A DNA stretch of 64,000 nucleotides from Chara braunii (taxonomy: Eukaryota; Streptophyta; Charophyceae; Charales; Characeae). Position 1 is the first letter of the stretch. Every line of letters starts with the position of its first letter. Under the pieces are notes generated by a model, which made no database searches, was not told the origin of the DNA, and saw only the letters and a list, made by a program, of their open reading frames with translations. Positions 57,283-64,000 of this stretch are shown here, piece after piece. A program made the translations under genes and the position numbers. The DNA is taken from contig BFEA01000047.1 of the NCBI GenBank assembly GCA_003427395.1, forward strand, positions 2,978,959-3,042,958, written 5' to 3'.

Positions 57283-58396
57283 TGTTTCAATTGCAATGAA
57301 GTCGGCCACTAAGTGAATCATTGTCCAAAACGATCAAGAAGGTATTCCGGCGCGGTGCGTCCGTCCACCTTAAGTGACTCCAGGCGACGCAGATCACCAC
57401 GTCGCCATGGGGCGGGAAACACGGCCAGCTCGACCCTGCAGTGCGTGCACAAATCGTCGAATTGGGGAAAATTTTTGCGGTGCGAAACAAGAAAAGAAAG
57501 ACGAAAAGAAGCGAATGATGGAGGAGGCGAGGAAGCGTGAGGAAGAGGCCAAGCAACGAGAGGCTGAGGAGAAGGATCGGTCGGAAAGGAAAGCGATAAA
57601 AATACGAGAGAAGGCGTGCCAAGAGGCGGAGTATAAAGCCGAGTTGAAGAAGGATCTAGGTATCCAAGTGGCGATCATGATGAATGAGATGCAAGGTAAC
57701 CTGGTCGATAATTGAAAAAATATTGTGGGCGGATCATGCTTGGCTCGCGGCATCGATAAAGGGAAGAAGAAAGTCGTGTTTGAATCCGGCGACAATGTGT
57801 CTGCCGAAGGCGGCGGAGGAGAAAGCGAGACTAGTGTAACTCAGGAGATCAGGGAGAAAGCCGGAAGGCTTTGCTTATCAGAGAAACGCAAACGCGGGCC
57901 GGACCCAGTGTTTGAGGACAACCCACCAATGGAGAAGACTCCGAAGAAGACACCGAAACGGAAAACTTTGAAACCTATTAAGTTGTCGACTCACAAGACC
58001 CTTTCGAAGGCGATAAAGACCGTAAAGACACCTGGCTCTGCCAAGAGACGTTCTCCTGTTAAGATTCCGCTATCTATGAGAAGGAAGACCCCGACCAAGG
58101 GGAAGTCTCCGAGCGGTATTTTGACTCCATCTTCGAAGGGCGCGCTTGTCAGGCTTCGGTTCATGAACACAGCTAGTGAGGAATTGAAGGACTTCGACGC
58201 TTCGGAGCTACAATGGATCTGCAAGGAAAAAGGTATCCACTACGACAAGAAGGTGGACGCCATCTTCGATATTGTCGAACACCTCACAGCGCTCGCCTTT
58301 GACAGCACGACCGAGCACGAGCCCGATGTCATTCGTATCACTAAATCCACAAATGACGGGGCCACAAGCATTCAGCCCGACGCGATTAATAAGTGA
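57283..58396 (+). pseudogene. PLE B ORF1: zinc knuckle, coiled coil, basic region, SAP-like domain
   Basis: A CCHC zinc knuckle (CFNCNEVGH-stop-VNHC, 57283-57324) has a TAA at 57311-57313 between its His and last Cys. After a frame change, 57374-57715 encodes a highly charged coiled coil (KKRMMEEARKREEEAKQREA and following). A TGA (57713-57715) separates this from the next part in the same frame (57716-58396), a Lys/Pro-rich basic segment (KKTPKRKTLKPIK, AKRRSPVKIP). A SAP-like motif follows at 58184-58291: LKDFDASELQWICKEKGIHY. The combination points to a nucleic-acid-binding, Gag-like protein for the element ribonucleoprotein. The SAP-like part matches PLE A ORF1. The frame ends at TGA 58394-58396, directly abutting ORF2 in the same frame. 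Confidence 0.65.
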
Positions 58397-58402
58397 AGAA
58401 GC

Positions 58403-61370
58403 TTGAGGTGTTCCCAACTCTGGGATGTGTGTAAATATTTGACAAGTTTGCGTTGCAAATTCTTGACTGTTGATCACCGGATCGATAAGCTGCTTAGATT
58501 CACCATCTTATTGTTGGCTTTGAGTGATGAGATACGTTGGGCTAGAAAGTACATCAACTATTGGATTACTTTGTATAACAAGCACGACCTTGAGTTTGTT
58601 GAGCTCACTAGTTGCGTGTATATTGCCTTGTCTCCGTATTGTAAATCCAGCTACGTAGGGAAGACCATACGCGACATAGATACGAGATTGCGAGAACATA
58701 TTTACATCTGTAAGGTCCGTACTCAGTCGCACTTCCACAGACGGCTTAGTACGTTTGGGATTGGAAATTAGGTATTGATCCATATAGATATGATGGTTGG
58801 TGACGATTTATGCAAATTGGAGGAAACCTATATCCGACGATGGTGCCCGTTTTTTAATTCCACCGACAATGGTAAATCCATCCGGCAGAACAGAAGGAAA
58901 AGTAAGGCGTGCACTTGGTAAGAATTTGAGCAAGGAGCACGTATTTACCCCCATCCGTTTCCGCTGCGAATCCTCGAACCAGATCAACGTCGATTTTTTC
59001 AAACTATTTGATCGTATCCTCGGGCAAGGTAATACCCGTCTGACGATTTTTGTGGACAAGGGCGATACCTGGTGTCCTAGCTAGAAGAAGCTCGTGAAGA
59101 CATTCGGTGAGACTAAGATCGTGAGCGGTAAGTTGGTGAGAGTCTTCAAGGAGTGTAAACAATTTTTTGAGGTTGGTGGGACGTTTAAGGTCTTGGTGGA
59201 AGAAGCTCGTGAAGACATTCGGTGAGACTGAGATCGTGAGCGGTGAGCTGGTGAGAATCTTCAAGGAGTGTAAACAACCTTTTGAGGTTGGTGGGATGTT
59301 TAAGGTCTTGCACGTGAATAGATGGAAGCCTCGTTGCAGTTTCATGAAGAATGTCCTTGTTACTATTCTAAGGAATCCAAGTGAATTGTTGGCTCTGTAT
59401 AGATGGAGTATGAAATCCGTACTTCGTATCTACGATGTGGTCAAAGACTTTACGCGCAAATCGAGCAGAAAATATTTACGCAGATTGATTTCTCTTTGTT
59501 TTCGATATCGTTTTAACGTGAGTCTTTCCGCTGATCTGATTTTTCGTATCAAGTATAACGATAGGATTAAGATTTCAAAAGTCCGTCAGGTTGCTAACGA
59601 CTTGCTTATGAAGTGTGATCTACCTTGTTGCTTTTTAATTCGAGCACGGAAGAAAATTCGAATTGTTTGGGTGAAAAATCCGTTAATTTCGGAGTTGTTG
59701 CACAACCATCGTAGTCTCGCGACACACAGTGTGCTAACCTGTTCTTGTGCAGGTTTACCCTTCCCTCGTAAGGAAGGGCATGTTATCTTCCGTCTAAGTG
59801 ATCTGGATGACGCACACTCTTTAGTTGTCAATGCTAATAATGTGTCATGGGTCAGGTTGGCTAATCACTTACCTACGCTCTGTGATGAATTGTCTCGAGG
59901 TTTTTGGGAATGGCGAACTTGAAACCTTCAGGGTTCGCCTCCGTCCGTCACTCTCGATGTTGTCAAATCCTGCGTCATTAGCTCCGACGAATCGGGGAAG
60001 TTCCTTGATCTACAAGTAGTCTTAGATCTTAAGCAGCGTTTGGATGGTGTAGTCATCACTGTTATCGACCGGAACCTGGGCGAATCTGTAGTGATGTGCC
60101 CCTCTACATATTACAATGGGATGTTGAGTACTTTCGTTTTCAATCCTGGTTATCGGATCATTCCAGTATCTGAGAGTGAGAAGCTTCGTGAAATTCGGGA
60201 GGATGTCTCGGCAGATGGTTTGCGTCGATTTGCAAAATGGAATAATGACGTTCGTTTTGGCTCGACATATATTATGCCGAAACATAAGGATTTGAGCAGA
60301 TCCAGGCTCATTTGTCCTACATACAACGACCCTATAGTGAAAACAGACTGAGTAGTTGCAAAAGGATTAAACTTTTTGTTGAGTACCTTACCAAAGGACT
60401 GGCATTTTAACTTGCGGTCAGTTTCAGAGATTGCCGAGAAATTGGAATCTGCTAACTGTCGTTTCTCCCGCTTTAGCCTCCATCACTTAGTATTGATTTT
60501 TTTCTTCGATATTAAAGATATGTTCAACAAACTTTCGCAAGAGGAAATATGTCGGGCAGTTGACTGGTTGATCGACCACCACCAGCGGAAAGAACGGTCT
60601 TTCATTCGCGTCAACAATCGCGGTAAGGGAGCCAGCTTCGGAGCTACTACGGGCGGGGACCACTGGGCGAAATTGGATTTGGAGGCTATTCGTGCATTCA
60701 TTAGACTGGATATTAAGCACACTTTTTTTTTCGCCACTGGTGTTTTTTTAAAGCAGGAGCTCGAGGTTCCGATGGGGAAAAGCACCAACCCCCCTCTAGC
60801 CTGTGTTATGTGTGTTTTTTCTGAATACAGGTTCCTCATTAGCCTTGGGTGCTCAACTCGTATTGTTTTCGCGACTCGTCTGGTCGACGACGTTTTGCTG
60901 GCTGTATCAAGCAAGGATGAACACTTTTGCGCGAAGGTTCTGCATGGTTTCGGGAGTTGCTACCCTCGTAACTTGCAAGTGAAGCGTACTGACGATGGTT
61001 CCGATACATTGGAGTTCCTGGGTTGTCGCATTCACACGTCCCAAACCTACCCTTTCTTGGGGAGTGTGCAATTGTGCAAAAATGAGGATTGCGTGTGGAC
61101 TTGCGATAAGTTGACGGTTTTAAATAGTCACTCTTTCCACTCCTGGGGTATAAATGGCAAAAAAGTGTGATCATCAGTAGTTGCCTGCATCGTATTGATC
61201 GGAACACAACCATCAGGTCTGTGATCCCAGTACGCGTCCTTACTTTGGAAAAAAAATTGATGTTGAAAGACTTTACACACGAGTTCTTCGTGCGCATTCT
61301 CAAGCGTTTTGCAGTTCGAAGGGGTGCAATATGGCAGCAGACCATCGACTTCATTTGTGGAAGCTGATCT
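58403..61370 (+). pseudogene. PLE B ORF2: GIY-YIG endonuclease - CxC linker - reverse transcriptase
   Basis: GIY-YIG lies at 58613-58880: CVYIALSPYC, YVGKTIRDIDTRLREH, then after a TAG (58769-58771) KLEETYIRRWCPFFN with the conserved Glu and Asn. A frame change and a 115-bp duplication follow. From 59167 to 61170 one frame is broken only by TGA at 59920 and 60349. It contains the CxC motif (TCSCAG, 59740-59748), fingers YIMPKHKDLSRSRLICP, FFFDIKDMFNKLS (near 60500), LEVPMGKSTNPPLACVMC (near 60769) and catalytic RLVDDVLLAV (60877-60906). The thumb has LEFLGCRIHT. The C-terminus past TGA 61168 continues in another frame to about 61370 and matches the end of PLE A. The enzyme would cut target DNA and prime reverse transcription. 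It is recently inactive or recoded. Confidence 0.85.
59085..59315 (+). repeat. 115-bp tandem duplication inside PLE B ORF2
   Basis: GAAGCTCGTGAAGACATTCG, then GTGAGACT.AGATCGTGAGC, CTTCAAGGAGTGTAAACAA and TTTTGAGGTTGGTGGGA, occurs at 59087 and 59202. 115 is not a multiple of three, so the duplication shifts the reading frame between the GIY-YIG and CxC parts. Confidence 0.9.
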
Positions 61371-61565
61371 TTCTTTGTTTTTGCCTTTTCTAGGTTTAAT
61401 GTTTTGCGCAATACGACTCTAATTTTGCTTTTCGATGCTTCTTACCCTGTCTTCGCGTTACATGTTAAACCGACAGGGTTGATATTTTACATGGGTTTTT
61501 GGTTCTTGGGCTCGTTCATCTAATGCCAGTCGCCTTTTGCCTAGGATATTTGGATTGACAGGGTT

Positions 61566-62082
61566 AGTTTTTGACAGGGTGATATCGGCTCTTGGGCTCG
61601 TTCCCTCGGTCCGTCCAACGAGGGTCTGTCGCTTTTGTTTAAGACTTTTTCACATCTTCTTGCCTATGATTTGACTTTTGCTAGTGCGGTGTGATGTTGG
61701 AATCTCGGTTCACCTGAACCGGAGCAGATACCACGTTTTTTTTTTTTTTTTTTGCATGCGGTTTAATGGTTTCGAACCGTCGGCCGGTTTAATGGTTTCG
61801 AACCGTTAACCCTTTTTTTTTTCGGTAGCTTTTTCAGCGATTAGTAGGATTCTGCGTGAATATAAATAAGATTACACAACAGTGACTCGACCTCTTTGAG
61901 TCCATGTTCGAGACTACTGAAGTAGGAACGAACATAGGCGGGCTGGTCGGATTGTGCGGTGGATCACGGGGTGTGTGGAACGTTGGAATGTTCAAGGAAG
62001 TATCATCTGTTATTGTTTTCATCTTGTCGACTCTTCGAGCCTTTGCTCTTGGGTTTTGACGAACTTGTGATGTTTCTCATCT
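61566..62082 (+). repeat. Right pseudo-LTR of PLE B
   Basis: It is the same 517-bp length as the left copy, with TATAAATA at 61861-61868. A degenerate echo of the repeat start (GACAGGGTTGATAT, TTCTTGGGCTCGTTC, GCCAGTCGCCTTTT) lies just upstream at 61470-61560, so the element may have been part of a longer tandem array. Confidence 0.9.
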
Positions 62083-64000
62083 CATCAAGGTCCATAGGCC
62101 TCCCCACACCACTTCTGGATTGTGCAAAATGACGCATGTATCTTCCATAAACATAGAAAGATACATTGACCATAAGTTTCATCTTTTTCATGTCGCGTGA
62201 GTGGTGTGGCAATGCCCTATATGTGGGGATGTTTTTATTAAAATGACCGATTTAGGGACTGGTGTTGTCCAGAGCATCCGTCCCGCAGGGGGACCCTCCC
62301 GACCACGTCACGCAGGATTCGTGCAGGAATTTCTTACCGTGGTGCAATGGAGTTTTTGTCGCCGCTCCGACCGAGTGCGCCAACCATACCTCTCGCGAAC
62401 CCCTACAACAGGATAGGGTCACGAGAGGTACAACTTATCTCTGACCAAGGGGTTGTCACCACCCTTGGACAGACATATCCCCGCCGAGCTACCGAACCAC
62501 ATGTGAAAGCTAACCAGTTACAATCGTAGAGGTGGTCCAACTGAGGGCGTTTCTCGTATGTTGTAGCATAGGGGGTATGCACGTTCTCACACATCTATCG
62601 GATCCATACGTGAATCGACGCACTGGGGGCTGAAGTCCCAAGCGCGACTCGTCGTTGGTCGATTAGGACGCATTCACCTTACCATGCGTTTCACCACGTC
62701 AAAAACACAGAATCAAGTTACTCACACAAACAAAACACTCATAGTCCCCTTAGTATTCGACCCATAACCTTTCGACACAAAATCGGTTAGGCGTCACGCG
62801 AAAGGCTAAATATAAATATCGCATTGACGCATATTTTCTCATATCGACTAGTCGTGCCTGAATGGGCAAGCAGTCGCAATGATGGTGTACTATGCAATAC
62901 GCATAATCGCGGGCCCCTCAATGGTCTCGAGGGTCACTTTCCACACTCAAGTGGAGACTAACACACGCTTTGAGGGATTAATCTCTCGACGCTAGACAAC
63001 CATCATGGCGGTCTCTTTTCTCTCAAGCCAAATCCGCTCAATCTTTACGCAAAGCCACAGTAGACCGCGCAGATACTTAGAATATATACATATATACATA
63101 TATGGTACAAGACAAGAGACGATAATTTTTTATAATCATTGTGTGACTTTCTTCAACAGTATGATCGCAGACAAGTCAAATTCAGAGTTTGTACCACAAT
63201 CATACATGCAATCACATCAAAGACTCAACCAAAAATCCACACACTACACGGGGGCAACATCAACCACTCTCTGCCCTAATACCCCTCGCTTTAGTCATGT
63301 AGCCTCAACCTATGTCAAACCTTCCATAATAAAATACTCATTGTCTTTATTAAATGGTTATTTAATAAACTCCGGGTGAAAACCCAACAAAAAAATGAAA
63401 ACCACATGCGTTAAAACCTTTAGGTTGAATAGCGAGAGTGAATTAGAGTTGAGTCGTAAACCGACGAATCGGCAATTGACTTGTTGTCAATGATAACGGA
63501 AGATGATCCTCGTAGGATCAGGCTGAAACTAGTCAAATCCTGAATTGAAATGATCAAAGAGGATCTGTAACACAGAACAGACCAATTCCCAAGGCTAGAT
63601 TATAAGTGTACGGATAATGAACCCCTATATCACATTTCACAAAAAAACCTTTCTATCACTAAATTTGAATCTATCTTTAAGCAAGTGTCAAAGAAAAGGA
63701 AATTTTTTGGCAACATCTTCCCTATGCAGAATGAAACGTCATAATCTTTCATATCAAAATATAATCTAATTCCTTAAGACTAAGAAAATTTTGGTAACGC
63801 TTCCCGTAAGAAAAAATGCGTTCTCATTATTTATACTCATTCAATATGAAAATTGAAACGACCTTTTACTCTAGAGAGTCAAATTTTGTTAAACACTCTA
63901 AATTAGTAAAAATTTGGGCAGCATCTCCTTTAAAGAAGTTAACTTCACATATTTATACTAAGTGAGATAAGAACTCGATACAAGACTTGAATTCTATCAA
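62083..64000. other. Intergenic right end of window
   Basis: An imperfect foldback (CATAGGCCTCCCCACACCAC near 62092; complement near 62203-62222) follows PLE B. After that no gene, RNA or clear repeat is recognised. Sequence from 63380 is AT-rich. An open frame at 63005-63379 shows no domain and spans a TATATACATATA-type simple repeat. Confidence 0.5.

Larger units (their letters stand above)
56540..62082 (+). mobile_element. Penelope-like element B (N-terminal GIY-YIG, Chlamys-type), nearly complete
   Basis: The element is bounded by direct repeats of 517 bp (56540-57056 and 61566-62082), the pseudo-LTRs of PLEs. Inside, ORF1 (57283-58396) is followed by ORF2 (58403-61370). ORF2 has the order GIY-YIG, CxC, RT that defines the N-terminal-endonuclease PLE clade. 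The GIY-YIG domain shows no added CCHH zinc motif, matching the published description of Chlamys elements in green algae and spike mosses. No canonical hammerhead ribozyme is seen, also as described for that clade. Several in-frame stops, mostly TGA, and at least one frameshift are present. Confidence 0.85.

Noticed and set aside
62070..62095. Minus-strand TTGATGAGATGAGAAAC near PLE B considered as a hammerhead ribozyme core
   Set aside because: The core needs CTGATGA with a proper stem II before GAAA; here C is T, the stem would be trivial, and the sequence is absent from the other pseudo-LTR.

Overview
This is a nuclear window from a repeat-rich streptophyte genome. A charophyte alga such as Chara would fit, but that is inference. 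The evidence is a plant-like coatomer beta'-COP gene, N-terminal-endonuclease Penelope-like elements (PLEs) of the kind reported from green algae and spike mosses, a Ty3/gypsy chromodomain element, an LTR element with a tRNA-Asp primer-binding site, and long AT-rich non-coding tracts. Three runs of N (23375-23574, 38449-39253, 51303-51698) are assembly gaps. Only one gene looks intact and ordinary: the beta'-COP gene at 47551-50271 on the minus strand, read as one 906-codon frame without introns.

Layout. 1-9.5 kb: non-coding DNA with minisatellites, tRNA-derived SINEs and hAT-like miniature elements, one (7011-7333) with perfect 8-bp target duplications. 9.6-14.1 kb: decayed PLE 'A' (minus) with a SAP-like ORF1 and an ORF2 carrying GIY-YIG endonuclease, CxC motif and reverse transcriptase (RT). 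14.1-24.9 kb: AT-rich DNA, a hAT-like element (15013-15518), a large foldback (19633-20178), degenerate satellites and a nested hAT-like element. 25.4-26.9 kb (minus): a Josephin-type protease domain followed in frame by two RING-like zinc modules, interrupted by TGA and TAA. 26.8-28.4 kb: truncated Ty3/gypsy integrase plus chromodomain. 29.6-34.6 kb: PLE 'C', two head-to-head RT copies forming an inverted repeat, one internally rearranged. 35-40 kb: PIF/Harbinger-like MITE, GACCAGATCAGACC minisatellite and a gap. 39.7-43.6 kb: LTR element with tRNA-Asp PBS, Gag, and an acidic protein with nine 15-residue repeats. 44-54 kb: microsatellites, SINEs and the beta'-COP gene. 54.4-55.7 kb: foldbacks and a second PIF-like MITE. 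56.5-62.1 kb: PLE 'B' (plus), nearly complete, with 517-bp direct terminal repeats, zinc knuckle/coiled-coil/SAP-like ORF1 and GIY-YIG/CxC/RT ORF2. 62.1-64 kb: no recognisable gene.

How the parts relate. PLE A and B are divergent members of one family with the same two-ORF plan; their GIY-YIG, CxC and RT motifs align throughout. PLE C is a more distant PLE type that also has a CxC motif. The most unusual non-transposon locus is the Josephin/RING reading frame. It pairs a ubiquitin-removing fold with a ubiquitin-ligase-type fold, and its UGA stop sits one codon before the predicted catalytic Asn.
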